64,000 nucleotides of DNA from Microtetraspora glauca (GTDB taxonomy: Bacteria > Actinomycetota > Actinomycetes > Streptosporangiales > Streptosporangiaceae): NCBI GenBank assembly GCA_001570385.1, contig BBYL01000015.1:134659-198658 (forward strand). The letters run 5' to 3'. The notes below the pieces were generated by a model. It did no database searches, was not told where the DNA came from, and saw nothing but the letters and a program-made list of their open reading frames with translations. The position numbers were made by a program, and so were the translations under genes. Positions 24,766 to 33,234 of this stretch are shown piece after piece. Each line of letters opens with the position of its first letter. Position 1 is the first letter of the stretch.

Positions 24766-25503
24766 ATGACGGCCCGTGGCGACACTCCGCACTCCCCGCC
24801 GCGCCTCGCTGACGGGGACGCGGCCACGGAGCCCCCCGGCCAGGCTGGCGCCGCCGCCCCACGCGGATGGGCCGCGCACCTGTGGTGGATCGCCCTCGTC
24901 GCCGGGGCGGCCGGTTTCGCGTTCGTGTGGCTGGCCACGCCACACGGCAGGGCGATCGGCGCGGCCTGGGAACTCGGCGTCAAGCTGCTCGCTTTCGCCT
25001 TCCTGTGCTGCGCGATCGCGTTCTTTCCCTGGGTGTCGCCGCGCCTGCACTGGCTGCTGTACGTCCCGTTCGTCTTCTTCACCGGGTACGTGATTCCGCG
25101 GGTCAGTTACTTCTACTACGGTGACGTCGAGCGCGCCCAGGGCGACAGCTTCTACACCCATCTTTACCTGCTGTTCTATCCCGGGATCGTGCTCACCGTC
25201 GCCGCCGCCTACCGCATCGGCGGTGGAAGCCCGGGGCGGTGCCTGAAGATCGCGATCAGCGGCATCGTCATCGTGTTCTCCGGCTTTCTCGACATCATGT
25301 GGCAGCTCGTCAATCCGGTCGGCATTCCCGACGTCATCGACGCGCCGCACATCAATGTGCTCACCGGTGGGCCGATCCCGTTCGGCGCGGCGGTCCTGTT
25401 CACGCTGGCACACGTGCCGATCGTCGCCGGGATCAACCTGCTCCCGCTGGACCGCTGGATCTCCCGCCTGCTGGGAGGCGGGGCGCCCACGCCGGCGCGG
25501 TGA
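24766..25503 (+). CDS. Polytopic membrane protein, first gene of glycan cluster
   Basis: A 245-residue protein with GGAAGGAAGG ahead of ATG 24766. A Pro/Ala-rich cytoplasmic start (to about 35) is followed by about six transmembrane helices, for example HLWWIALVAGAAGFAFVWLA, LGVKLLAFAFLCCAIAFF, LHWLLYVPFVFFTGYVIP and LKIAISGIVIVFSGFLDIMW. Conserved-looking charged loops (VSYFYYGDVERAQGDSFYTH) face one side. I recognise no family. It sits 68 bp upstream of the GT2 gene and opens the operon, so a role in synthesis or export of the product is likely. Confidence 0.7.
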   Translation: MTARGDTPHSPPRLADGDAATEPPGQAGAAAPRGWAAHLWWIALVAGAAGFAFVWLATPHGRAIGAAWELGVKLLAFAFLCCAIAFFPWVSPRLHWLLYVPFVFFTGYVIPRVSYFYYGDVERAQGDSFYTHLYLLFYPGIVLTVAAAYRIGGGSPGRCLKIAISGIVIVFSGFLDIMWQLVNPVGIPDVIDAPHINVLTGGPIPFGAAVLFTLAHVPIVAGINLLPLDRWISRLLGGGAPTPAR

Positions 25504-25571
25504 CCGATGCCGGCGGCCCCCGCCCGTGGGCCGTCACCGACGCGACCGAAGCCACCACGAGGAGGCGAAGC

Positions 25572-26420
25572 TTGCCGGACACCTACGACGTACCCCGGAC
25601 CGTCGAGATCTCGGTGGCGGCGCCCGCCTACAACGAGGCGGCGAACATCGCGGCGGCGGTGACCGAATGGGGGGAGTACCTGGCCGGGCACCCGGCGATC
25701 GGAGCATGGGAAATCGTCATCTGCAACGACGGGAGCACCGACGCGACCGGCGCGATCCTCGCGGGCCTGCGGGAAGGCTGCCCAGAGCTGGTCGTCGTCG
25801 AGTTCGCCAGGAATCGGGGGGCCGGGGCCGCCGTCGCCGCGGCCATCGCGCACACCCGGATGGAGTGGGTCGTGCTGCTCGACTCCGACGGGCAGTTCCC
25901 GATCTCCAACCTGGACGCCTTCGTGGACCGCATCCTGGCCGACGAGGCGGACGCCTTCTCCGGTGCCCGGATCAGGAAGGCCGACGGCCTGGCGTACCGG
26001 TGGGGCTCGGCGGCCAGCGGCGCGGTCAGCAACCTCACGCACCGCACCCGGTACCGCGACTTCAACTCGATCTTCAAGGTGGTGCGCGGCCCGCTGCTGC
26101 GCGCTCTTCACCTGGAATCCGGCGGGATGAACTGCTCGACCGAGATCACCGCCAGGGTCGCGGAGCTCGGCCGTACCTGGGTGGAGATCCCGATCGAGCA
26201 TCGGGAACGCGGCGGCGGGGCCAGAGGGTGGCGGTTCTGGCGCGGCGCGCGTGACCGCGCCCTGTTCGTGGGCTATCTCGGCTACCGCCAGTGGCTGCTG
26301 CGCCGCGGCGTGCTCCGCGTTCCAGAGGCGCCCGGGACGCGACCGGAGGCGCCCGGAACGCGACCGGAGGCGGCCGTGGCCGCGGAACCGGCGCACAGGA
26401 TGACGGAGCGGGCCCGATGA
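25572..26420 (+). CDS. Family 2 glycosyltransferase
   Basis: A 282-residue enzyme. The start is TTG 25572, directly after AGGAGGCGAAGC. The GT-A fold shows ISVAAPAYNEAANIAAAV, WEIVICNDGSTDATG (nucleotide binding), FARNRGAGAAVAAAIA, and LLDSDGQFPISNLDAF with the metal-binding DxD-like acidic pair. This is the DPM1/polyprenyl-phosphate sugar transferase-like branch, without transmembrane helices. It probably moves a sugar from a nucleotide donor to a lipid or glycan acceptor. The C-terminus carries two tandem EAPGTRP repeats encoded by a 21-bp duplication. Its stop overlaps the next start (ATGA). Confidence 0.88.
   Translation: MPDTYDVPRTVEISVAAPAYNEAANIAAAVTEWGEYLAGHPAIGAWEIVICNDGSTDATGAILAGLREGCPELVVVEFARNRGAGAAVAAAIAHTRMEWVVLLDSDGQFPISNLDAFVDRILADEADAFSGARIRKADGLAYRWGSAASGAVSNLTHRTRYRDFNSIFKVVRGPLLRALHLESGGMNCSTEITARVAELGRTWVEIPIEHRERGGGARGWRFWRGARDRALFVGYLGYRQWLLRRGVLRVPEAPGTRPEAPGTRPEAAVAAEPAHRMTERAR
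26325..26366 (+). repeat. 21-bp tandem duplication in the GT2 gene
   Basis: Two adjacent copies of a 21-bp unit starting GAGGCGCCCGGGACGCGACC (second copy has one change) encode EAPGTRP twice in the disordered tail. Confidence 0.8.
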
Positions 26421-27679
26421 GCGCGCGGCGGTCCGGCCGCACCGCGGTCACCCTCTTCAGCGGCGGACGCGGCGGGGCCAGCATCGCGCGCGGCCTGCTG
26501 CGCACGCCGGGGATCGACGTGTCCCTGGTGATCAACGGATACGACAACGGGCGGTCCACCGGCGCGCTCCGGCGTTACCTCCCCGGGATGCTCGGCCCGT
26601 CGGACTTCCGCAAGAACCTCCTGCTCCATCTCGACGACCGGGACCCGCGGCAGGCCGCGCTCATCTCGGTCCTGGAACATCGTCTCCCGGCCGGGACCAC
26701 GCGGGAGGCGCTCGGCGAGCTGGTCGAGGCGATCGGCTCGACGGCGTCCGAGGGGCGGGCCGGCCCCCCGGCGTTCCCCGCCCTGCCACCGCGGGCGCGC
26801 ACCGCGATCCTGCGGGACCTGGCCGCGCTCCTGCGTAGGCTCGACAGCCACCCCGACGGACTCGACCTGACCGACTGCGCGCTCGGCAACCTCGTGTTCG
26901 CCGGGGCGTACCTGCGGGTGGGCGGTGACTTCAACGCCGCGGTCCGCGCATGCGCCCGGACGTTCGAGTCGCCGGCCCGCCTGCTGAACGTGACCAACGG
27001 GGAGAACGCCTTCCTGGTCGCGCTCAAACAGGACGGCCGTCTCCTGGCCGACGAGGCCGACATCGTCGCGCCGCAGGACGCCGCCGCGATCACCGACCTG
27101 TTCCTGCTTCGCGAGCCGGTCACCCCGGCACGCCGGGCCGAACTGGAGGCGCATCCCGTCGAGGAGGCGCGGCGGATCCTGGCGAGACACCGTGCCACGG
27201 TCTCGCCGAACCCGGAGGCCCGGGAGGCGATCCGGAACGCCGACCTCCTCGTGTACGGCCCGGGCACGCCCCACTCGTCACTGCTTCCCAGCTATCTGAC
27301 CCCGGGTATCGCGGACGCGATCGCGGAGAGCCGTGCCACGGCCAAGGTGTTCGTCGTCAACACCCGGGACGACCACGACGTCCAGGGACTGAGCGCGCCC
27401 GAACTGGTGGGCCGCACCCTGTCCTACCTCGGCGACCCGCGTAACGAGCGCAGCACCGTCACCCACGTGCTCTGCCACCGGGAGGCGGCGCGGGCGACGG
27501 CCGCCCCGAAGGCTCCGCGGTTGCCGTCAGGCGTCGTCGACGGCGGCGTCTGGGCGGGGGCACGGTGGATCACCGCCGATCTGGAGGATCCCGAGCGTCC
27601 CGGCATGCACTGCGGCCCGCGCACCGTCCGCGCGCTGACCGAGATCGCCGGCGAGGCAGCCCTGGCGGGAGTCCGATGA
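26417..27679 (+). CDS. CofD/YvcK-like protein of unknown specificity
   Basis: A 420-residue protein whose ATG overlaps the GT2 stop. It shares the layout of the CofD/YvcK fold: VTLFSGGRGGASIARGLL (glycine-rich loop), LVINGYDNGRSTGALRRYLP in place of the usual D-D-G-G-S-S-G motif, GPSDFRKNLLLHL, then DLLVYGPGTPHSSLLPSYLT (the LGPGS-type loop) and VFVVNTRDDHD. CofD transfers a phospholactate-type group to the deazaflavin Fo; YvcK binds UDP-sugars and controls carbon flow. This member lies among glycosyltransferases, so it may act on a nucleotide- or phospho-sugar. That role is inference; the altered motif marks a distinct subfamily. Confidence 0.75.
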   Translation: MSARRSGRTAVTLFSGGRGGASIARGLLRTPGIDVSLVINGYDNGRSTGALRRYLPGMLGPSDFRKNLLLHLDDRDPRQAALISVLEHRLPAGTTREALGELVEAIGSTASEGRAGPPAFPALPPRARTAILRDLAALLRRLDSHPDGLDLTDCALGNLVFAGAYLRVGGDFNAAVRACARTFESPARLLNVTNGENAFLVALKQDGRLLADEADIVAPQDAAAITDLFLLREPVTPARRAELEAHPVEEARRILARHRATVSPNPEAREAIRNADLLVYGPGTPHSSLLPSYLTPGIADAIAESRATAKVFVVNTRDDHDVQGLSAPELVGRTLSYLGDPRNERSTVTHVLCHREAARATAAPKAPRLPSGVVDGGVWAGARWITADLEDPERPGMHCGPRTVRALTEIAGEAALAGVR

Positions 27680-28377
27680 GCCCGGCCCGGCCTCCGGAGG
27701 CCGCCCCGACCGGGCGGATCGCCAGGATCATCGCCGGTCGGCGGGTCTGGCTCTGTGACCTGGACGGCACGCTCGTCGACTCCGCCCCGGTCCACGAGGC
27801 GGCGTTCCGTGCCGCGATCGCGGAGATCGCGCCCTCCCTGCTCGGCTCCTTCCGGTACGACGTGCACGCGGGGGCGACCACCCGTGAGGTGGTGGCCGGC
27901 CTGGGCGCCGACGCCGACGTGGCCGAACGACTGGTCCGGCACAAGCAGCGGCTGTACCGGGAGTACGTGAAGGCGGGCAGGGTGCCGGTGTTCCCCGGCG
28001 CCCGCCGGCTTCTCGACCGCCTGAACACCGACGGCCGCGCGGCCTACCTCGTCACCAGCGGCAGCAGGGGGTCGGTCGAGCGGATCCTGGCGGACTGTTC
28101 GCTGGCCGGCTACTTCAGCGGCGTGCTCACCGGGGACGACGTCCCGTCAGGCAAGCCGAACCCGAGGTTCTACCGGCACGCCTGCGACAGCTGGTCGGTC
28201 GACCCGGACGACGCCGTGGCCGTGGAGGACTCCGCCCACGGCGTCGCCTCCGCCGTCGGTGCCGGACTGGTGACGTTGCAGGTCAACGCGGTGGAACCCG
28301 CCGTGGGGGCGGTCCAGGTGCGGCATCTGGACGAGATCGTGTCCTTCCTCGACGTGGGAGTGAGCGGCAGTGAGTGA
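27676..28377 (+). CDS. HAD family phosphatase/phosphomutase
   Basis: A 233-residue haloacid-dehalogenase enzyme, start overlapping the previous stop. All four motifs are present: VWLCDLDGTLVDSAPVHEAA (nucleophile and acid/base Asp), YLVTSGSRGSVERIL (Ser/Thr), DDVPSGKPNPRFYRHAC (Lys) and DDAVAVEDSAHGVASAVGAG (acidic pair). The helical cap after motif I places it with beta-phosphoglucomutase-like proteins and small phosphatases. Its position between the CofD-like protein and a nucleotidyltransferase suggests it prepares a sugar phosphate for activation. The substrate is unknown. Confidence 0.87.
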   Translation: MSPARPPEAAPTGRIARIIAGRRVWLCDLDGTLVDSAPVHEAAFRAAIAEIAPSLLGSFRYDVHAGATTREVVAGLGADADVAERLVRHKQRLYREYVKAGRVPVFPGARRLLDRLNTDGRAAYLVTSGSRGSVERILADCSLAGYFSGVLTGDDVPSGKPNPRFYRHACDSWSVDPDDAVAVEDSAHGVASAVGAGLVTLQVNAVEPAVGAVQVRHLDEIVSFLDVGVSGSE

Positions 28378-29164
28378 CCAGCGCGTCTGCGCGGTGATCC
28401 CGGCGGCCGGGAGCGGGACCAGGCTCGGCCTCGGCATCCCGAAGATCATGCTTGAGATCGCCGACGGTGTCACCGTGTGGCACCTGCTGCATCGGCGGCT
28501 GAGTCCCTGGGTGGAGCACGTCCACGTCGTCGTCTCCCCGGCGGGGGAGCGGCCGTTCCGGCGCCTGGCCGCCGGTGAGATCGAGCGCGGAGCCGTCTCA
28601 GTGAGCGTCCAGGACCGGCCGACCGGTATGGGCGACGCCGTCTTCGGAGCCGTCGCGCACTGGGAGTCCTACGACCGGATCCTCGTCGTGTGGGGCGACC
28701 AGGTGAACCTGTCCCCGGTGACCGTGCGCGAGGTGGTGCACGCCCGCCACGGCGACGCCGCAGCGGGCCGCCCCGGCCTCACCCTCCCTCTGGTGCCGAT
28801 GCCCGACCCGTACGTCGAGTACGAGCTGACCGGGGCGGATCCGGACACCGCCGCGCCCGGCCTGGTCAGGGTGCGGATGTCCCGGGAGGGGGACGGCTGC
28901 CGCCCCGGCGGGCTCAGTGACGTCGGCGTGTTCTGCCTCGGGACGGACGGGCTGCTGGAGGCGTGGGCGGGCTACCTGGCCGACGCCGTTCCCGGCGCGG
29001 CGACGGGTGAGGTCAACTTCCTGCCGTTCCTGCCGTATCTGTCGCAGGTCCGCGGCTGGCCGGTCACCGTGGTGCCGGTCAGCGACCCCGGCGAGGCCCG
29101 CGGCATCAACACCGGGGACGACCTCGACTTCGCCCGGCGGGCGTTCCAGCGGTGCCCGGACTGA
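28370..29164 (+). CDS. Sugar-phosphate nucleotidyltransferase-like protein
   Basis: A 264-residue protein starting at GTG 28370 inside the end of the HAD gene. VCAVIPAAGSGTRLGLGIPK is the nucleotidyltransferase signature (G-x-G-T-R-L with the later Lys), followed by LVVWGDQVNLSPVTVRE, the metal-binding region seen in GlmU-type enzymes (GD..L). The C-terminal part (VGVFCLGTDGLLEAWAGYL, NFLPFLPYLS) is typical of single-domain pyrophosphorylases. It likely makes an NDP-sugar or NDP-alditol for the glycosyltransferases of the cluster. The base and sugar cannot be told. Confidence 0.83.
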   Translation: MSDQRVCAVIPAAGSGTRLGLGIPKIMLEIADGVTVWHLLHRRLSPWVEHVHVVVSPAGERPFRRLAAGEIERGAVSVSVQDRPTGMGDAVFGAVAHWESYDRILVVWGDQVNLSPVTVREVVHARHGDAAAGRPGLTLPLVPMPDPYVEYELTGADPDTAAPGLVRVRMSREGDGCRPGGLSDVGVFCLGTDGLLEAWAGYLADAVPGAATGEVNFLPFLPYLSQVRGWPVTVVPVSDPGEARGINTGDDLDFARRAFQRCPD

Positions 29165-30423
29165 CGGCCCGGCCAGGCCGCTGCTACGTCGTCTGCACCG
29201 AGGTCCCGCCGGACGTCGTCGGCGGTCTGGGGCGGTACGCCGAGCGGATGATGCCCGCCCTGCGCGACCTCGGCGTCCCGGTCGAGGTGTTCGGCGCGGT
29301 CGGACGGCACCGGCCGGCCGGGACGGAGCGGATCGGCGGCGTCACACTGCATCGGCTGCGCACCGCGGGCCAGACCGCCGAAGTTCATGGCACCGGGCGG
29401 CCGCGTACGCCGGAGGCCGCCGGGCCGCCGGTCAGGATCGCCGGGCTGCTCGCCTTCAACGTGCGGGTCGCCGCCCGCATCCTGCGCGGTGGTGCCCGGT
29501 CCGGCGCGGTCGTCGCGGTGCACGACTGGATGGGCTGTCTCGCCGGGATCCTGTGCCGGCTGCTCGGCCGTATGCCGGTGGTATTCCACGTGCACACCTG
29601 CGAGCACAACGCCGTCCCGCGTGCGCGCCGCTCCGCCGTGGCCGTCGGCATCGCCGCGCTGGAGACCGCGCAGGCCCGGCTGGCAGGCCTGATCGTGGTG
29701 CCCAGCGCGGGCATGCGCGACGAGCTCACGGCGCGCGGCTGGCCGGTCGGCCGCCTGCGTGTCGTGCCGCACGGCTTCGAGGATCCCGAGCTGGTACGGC
29801 TGGCCGGGCTGCCCGGAGCCGACCGCGACCGGCTCCGCTCGGCGGTGCGCCGCCGCTACCTGCCCGGCGGCGCCGGGCGGCTCGTCGTCTTCGCCGGGCG
29901 CCTGTCGCCGCACAAGGGCGTGCACACGCTGATCCGGGCCGTGCCGGCGATGCTCCGCGAACGCGATGACCTGCGGATCGTGCTCATCGGCGGCCGGACC
30001 CCTGGCACCGGCGACGACGCGGAGGTGGCCCGGCTGATCGAGGAGGAGGGCGTCGGCGGACACGTGGTCGCCGGCTACCGATTTCTGGACCCGCCCGAGC
30101 TGTTCGCGCACTTCCTGGCCGCCGACGTGTGCGCCTTCCCGTCCGCGTACGAGCCGTTCGGGCTGGTCGCGGTCGAGGCGATGGCGCTGGGACGGCCGGT
30201 CGTGGTCGGGCCGGGCTACTCCCCGGAAGTGGTCGGGGACGGGGCGATCCGCTGCCGGACCGACTCGCCGGAGGAACTGGCCGCGGCTCTGTCGCGCTGC
30301 CTGGACGACCCGGAGGTCGCGGCCGGGCTCGCCCGGCGTGGCGCCGCGCACGTCCGCGCGCGATACTCCTGGGCGCGGACGGCCGAGACCACTCTCGCGG
30401 TGTACGCGGAGGTGACCCGGTGA
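29152..30423 (+). CDS. Family 4 glycosyltransferase
   Basis: A 423-residue GT-B enzyme starting at GTG 29152, overlapping the previous gene by 13 bp. The acceptor half begins CYVVCTEVPPDVVGGLGRYA. The donor half shows LVVFAGRLSPHKGVHTLIRA, then the EX7E-type nucleotide-sugar motif in FPSAYEPFGLVAVEAMALGR. This is the glycogen-synthase/mannosyltransferase-like retaining class. No membrane helices. The D-W-M-G and HVHTCEHN loops resemble those of the second GT4 in the cluster, so the two are paralogues with different acceptor specificity. Confidence 0.88.
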   Translation: MPGLTARPGRCYVVCTEVPPDVVGGLGRYAERMMPALRDLGVPVEVFGAVGRHRPAGTERIGGVTLHRLRTAGQTAEVHGTGRPRTPEAAGPPVRIAGLLAFNVRVAARILRGGARSGAVVAVHDWMGCLAGILCRLLGRMPVVFHVHTCEHNAVPRARRSAVAVGIAALETAQARLAGLIVVPSAGMRDELTARGWPVGRLRVVPHGFEDPELVRLAGLPGADRDRLRSAVRRRYLPGGAGRLVVFAGRLSPHKGVHTLIRAVPAMLRERDDLRIVLIGGRTPGTGDDAEVARLIEEEGVGGHVVAGYRFLDPPELFAHFLAADVCAFPSAYEPFGLVAVEAMALGRPVVVGPGYSPEVVGDGAIRCRTDSPEELAAALSRCLDDPEVAAGLARRGAAHVRARYSWARTAETTLAVYAEVTR

Positions 30424-31727
30424 CGTCGCATCCGCGGTCCGGCTCGGTACACGACCGGGTGGCGCGGCTGCTCGGCGGCCGAGGCTGGGCCGTCTGGCCC
30501 ACGCTGGTGAGCATCGCCGCCAGCGGCACGGCCGCGGCGACCACGCTCGTGATCGCCCGGGGGATCGGCGCCGCGGCCTTCGGCCGGTTCACCCTGGTGC
30601 TGTCGATCGCGCTGATCGTCACCGTCGGCATGCTGCTGAACCTCAACTACGTCATGTACCAGGAGCTGCCGAGAGCCGAGCCGTCGAGCCGGCCGGCCCT
30701 GGTGACGACGGCGCTGTTCACCACGCTGGCGCTCGGAGGCGGTCTGGTCGCCGCCGGTCTGCTGGCCTCCCCGCTGCTGACCGTCCTGCTCGGCGTCGAC
30801 GTCCGTACGCTGTGCTCCGCGCTGGCGCTCGCGCTGTCGATGACGGTGAACCAGCTGACCGAGAGCTTCCTGCGCGGCATGAAGAGGTTCGCGTTCGTGG
30901 CGGGGCTCAAGCTCGCCGTGGCCGTCGCCTACCTGGTCACGGCCGCCTACTGCCTGCTCGTCGCCGGCATCCGGGACGCCGAGATCTACCTGGTCGCGCT
31001 CATCGTCACGAACGTCGTCTTCGCCGTCGTGGCCGTGGCCGGTCTCGACGTCGTCCCGCGTTCCTGGTCGGCGTCCCTGGCACGCTCGCTGCTCCGGCAC
31101 GGCGCCTACATGAGCGTCATCGCCGCCGGCACCGCCGTGCTGTTCGGGGTGGACGTGATCTTTCTCAACCACTGGGCCTCCGGGAGCGACGTCGGCGTGT
31201 ACTCGGTGTACAACGGATTCCCGAAGCGGCTGCTCGGTGTGGTGTTCACCGAGGGGATCGGCCTCGTGCTGCTGCCGGTGCTGGCGACGACCGACAAGGT
31301 CGCCGCGCTGCGGCGGATCGGCCGCGTCGCACCCGCGATCGCGGCGGCCACCGCGGCCTTCTCCTTCGCCGCGAGCGTGGTGTTCTTCCTGCTGCTGCGC
31401 GCGGAGTATCCGTACTCGCCTGGCCTGATGGCGTTGTCCGCGGTGGGGATCGGCGCCCACACGGTGTTCAACCTCTACTTCTTCGCCCTGTCGATGGACG
31501 GGGTACGCGGCGCGAGGGTGTTCATCGCCTGCCTCGCCATCGGGTCGCCCGCCGCGCTCGCCTGCCAGGCGGCGTTCATCTCCTGGTGGGGCCTGACCGG
31601 CGGCCTGATGGCGTTCGCACTGACCAATCTCATCCTGGTCGCCGTCGTGGCCGCCGCCGCGGCCCGGGTGTACCGGCCGGAGACCCCGGCGGCGGCCGGG
31701 GCAGACACTCTGGAGGTAGAACGGTGA
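30420..31727 (+). CDS. Wzx-type flippase / MOP superfamily exporter
   Basis: A 435-residue integral membrane protein, start GTG 30420 overlapping the previous stop. About 12 transmembrane helices can be seen (for example TLVSIAASGTAAATTLVIAR, FTLVLSIALIVTVGMLLNL, GLMALSAVGIGAHTVFNLYF). The first helix pair with GIGAAAFGRFTLV and the QLTESFLRGMKRF loop are typical of polysaccharide-repeat flippases. It would move the lipid-linked product to the outer face. The presence of a flippase but no Wzy-like polymerase suggests a short glycan or glycolipid rather than a long polymer; this is inference. Confidence 0.85.
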   Translation: MTSHPRSGSVHDRVARLLGGRGWAVWPTLVSIAASGTAAATTLVIARGIGAAAFGRFTLVLSIALIVTVGMLLNLNYVMYQELPRAEPSSRPALVTTALFTTLALGGGLVAAGLLASPLLTVLLGVDVRTLCSALALALSMTVNQLTESFLRGMKRFAFVAGLKLAVAVAYLVTAAYCLLVAGIRDAEIYLVALIVTNVVFAVVAVAGLDVVPRSWSASLARSLLRHGAYMSVIAAGTAVLFGVDVIFLNHWASGSDVGVYSVYNGFPKRLLGVVFTEGIGLVLLPVLATTDKVAALRRIGRVAPAIAAATAAFSFAASVVFFLLLRAEYPYSPGLMALSAVGIGAHTVFNLYFFALSMDGVRGARVFIACLAIGSPAALACQAAFISWWGLTGGLMAFALTNLILVAVVAAAAARVYRPETPAAAGADTLEVER

Positions 31728-32977
31728 GGGTCGCCTACGTCATCAACCAGTTCCCGCCCACCATCACCGCGGGGCTCGGCCGCTACGTCGAGGAGATCAC
31801 GCCGCACCTGGCCGGCGACCTCCGGCTGGCCGTCTTCACGCTGAACGACGGGCACCAGCCGGTGCACGAGCGGCGCGACGGTGTCACCGTCTACCGGCCG
31901 CTTGGCCGCGTGCTCGGCGCGGTCAGCCGCCGCCGCAGGCTCAACCGTACGCGCAGGGCCGAGTTCGTCCTGCTCGCGGTTAACGTCGTGGTGAGCAACT
32001 GGCGGTACTTCCTGCGGCTGCGGCGGCTGGACCCGGGCGAGCGGCCCGCCCTGGTCGCCGTGCACGACTCGACGAACTTCCTGGCCGCCCTGCTGTGCCA
32101 CTACGTGCTACGGCTGCCGGTCGTCTTCCATGTGCACACCACCGAGTACGGCGTCGCGCCGCAGCGCAGCATCGCCGACCCGCTCGGCGTGTTCGCCGCC
32201 GTCGAGCGGTGGCTGGGACGGATCGCCAGGCGGGTCGTGGTCGCCACACCGGAGGTGCGCGAGCAGCTGGCCGCCGCCGGATGGAACCGGGACACGATCG
32301 ATGTGGTCTGCCTGGGCGGCACGTTCGAACGGATGCTCGCCGAGCCCGGTTTCGACCGGGCCGGGCTCCGCTCCGGCGCAGCCGCGCTACGCGCCAGGCT
32401 CGGCATCGCGGATGATGACCCGGTCCTGCTCTTCGTCGGCCGCCTCGAACGGCAGAAGGGGATCTACCAGCTGCTGGAGGCGATGCAGAAGATCGCCGTC
32501 TCGCTCCCCGGGCTGCGTCTGGTGATGGTCGGCGAGGGAGACGAGGCCGGAGTCGCGCGGATCGTCGCGGACGCCGGACTGGACGGGCGTGTCCTCACTT
32601 CCGGCGGGTTCGTCGACGGCCGGGCGCTGCTGGAGTACTACGAGATGGCCGACATCTGCGTCTTCCCCTCACTCTTCGAGCCGTTCGGCCTGGTGGCGAC
32701 CGAGGCCATGGCCCTGGCCAGGCCGACGATCCTCGGCGACGGGTTCTCCCGGATCTTCCTCGGCGACCCGGCCCACCCCGCCGTGCGGTACGCGCGGGGC
32801 GCCGACCCCGGCTCCATCGCCGATGCCGTGATCGACCTTGTGAGCGATCCGGTGGCATGCCGCGCGCTCGCGGAGAACGGGGAGCGGTTCGTCCGGAAGC
32901 GGCTGAGCTGGGCCAGGGCCGCGGGGGAGACGATCGCGGTCTACCGGGTCGCGCTGGCCGGACGCGACGACCGGTGA
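31724..32977 (+). CDS. Family 4 glycosyltransferase
   Basis: A 417-residue GT-B enzyme; GTG 31724 follows a clear CTGGAGG site and overlaps the flippase stop. The acceptor half has RVAYVINQFPPTITAGLGRY and VFHVHTTEYGVAPQRS. The donor half has LLFVGRLERQKGIYQLLEAM, MVGEGDEAG and CVFPSLFEPFGLVATEAMAL with the EX7E pair. It is related to the other GT4 in the cluster. It closes the operon: 157 bp of non-coding DNA follow before an AT-rich, promoter-like stretch. Confidence 0.88.
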   Translation: MRVAYVINQFPPTITAGLGRYVEEITPHLAGDLRLAVFTLNDGHQPVHERRDGVTVYRPLGRVLGAVSRRRRLNRTRRAEFVLLAVNVVVSNWRYFLRLRRLDPGERPALVAVHDSTNFLAALLCHYVLRLPVVFHVHTTEYGVAPQRSIADPLGVFAAVERWLGRIARRVVVATPEVREQLAAAGWNRDTIDVVCLGGTFERMLAEPGFDRAGLRSGAAALRARLGIADDDPVLLFVGRLERQKGIYQLLEAMQKIAVSLPGLRLVMVGEGDEAGVARIVADAGLDGRVLTSGGFVDGRALLEYYEMADICVFPSLFEPFGLVATEAMALARPTILGDGFSRIFLGDPAHPAVRYARGADPGSIADAVIDLVSDPVACRALAENGERFVRKRLSWARAAGETIAVYRVALAGRDDR

Positions 32978-33140
32978 GCGCGCGCTGAGCTCACCCCTGA
33001 TCCGGCCCGGCCGGTCCAGTCTGCCCAGGCCGTCGCGGAGGCGGACCAGAGTGTGAACGTGGCCGCCCGGCGGAGCTTGCCATGCCTCCGGGCATCGACC
33101 GGTTCGACCGGCGGAGCTGACGGATGTAGCGCGCGAATCC

Positions 33141-33171
33141 CAAAATTGTATAAAGAATGGGGTATTAAGAA
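33141..33171 (+). promoter_or_regulatory. AT-rich leader, probable promoter of the PknG operon
   Basis: A short stretch (CAAAATTGTATAAAGAATGG then GGTATTAAGAA) is strikingly AT-rich for this genome and lies about 65-95 bp upstream of the first gene. It holds TTGTAT and TATAAA hexamers, but no fully convincing -35/-10 pair at 17 bp can be set. Confidence 0.35.
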
Positions 33172-33234
33172 TCTTGTCGATCCACGCTGGGGGCGCAAGC
33201 AACGTTGGCCATGCCAAGGGCCGGTGGCCCGCTG

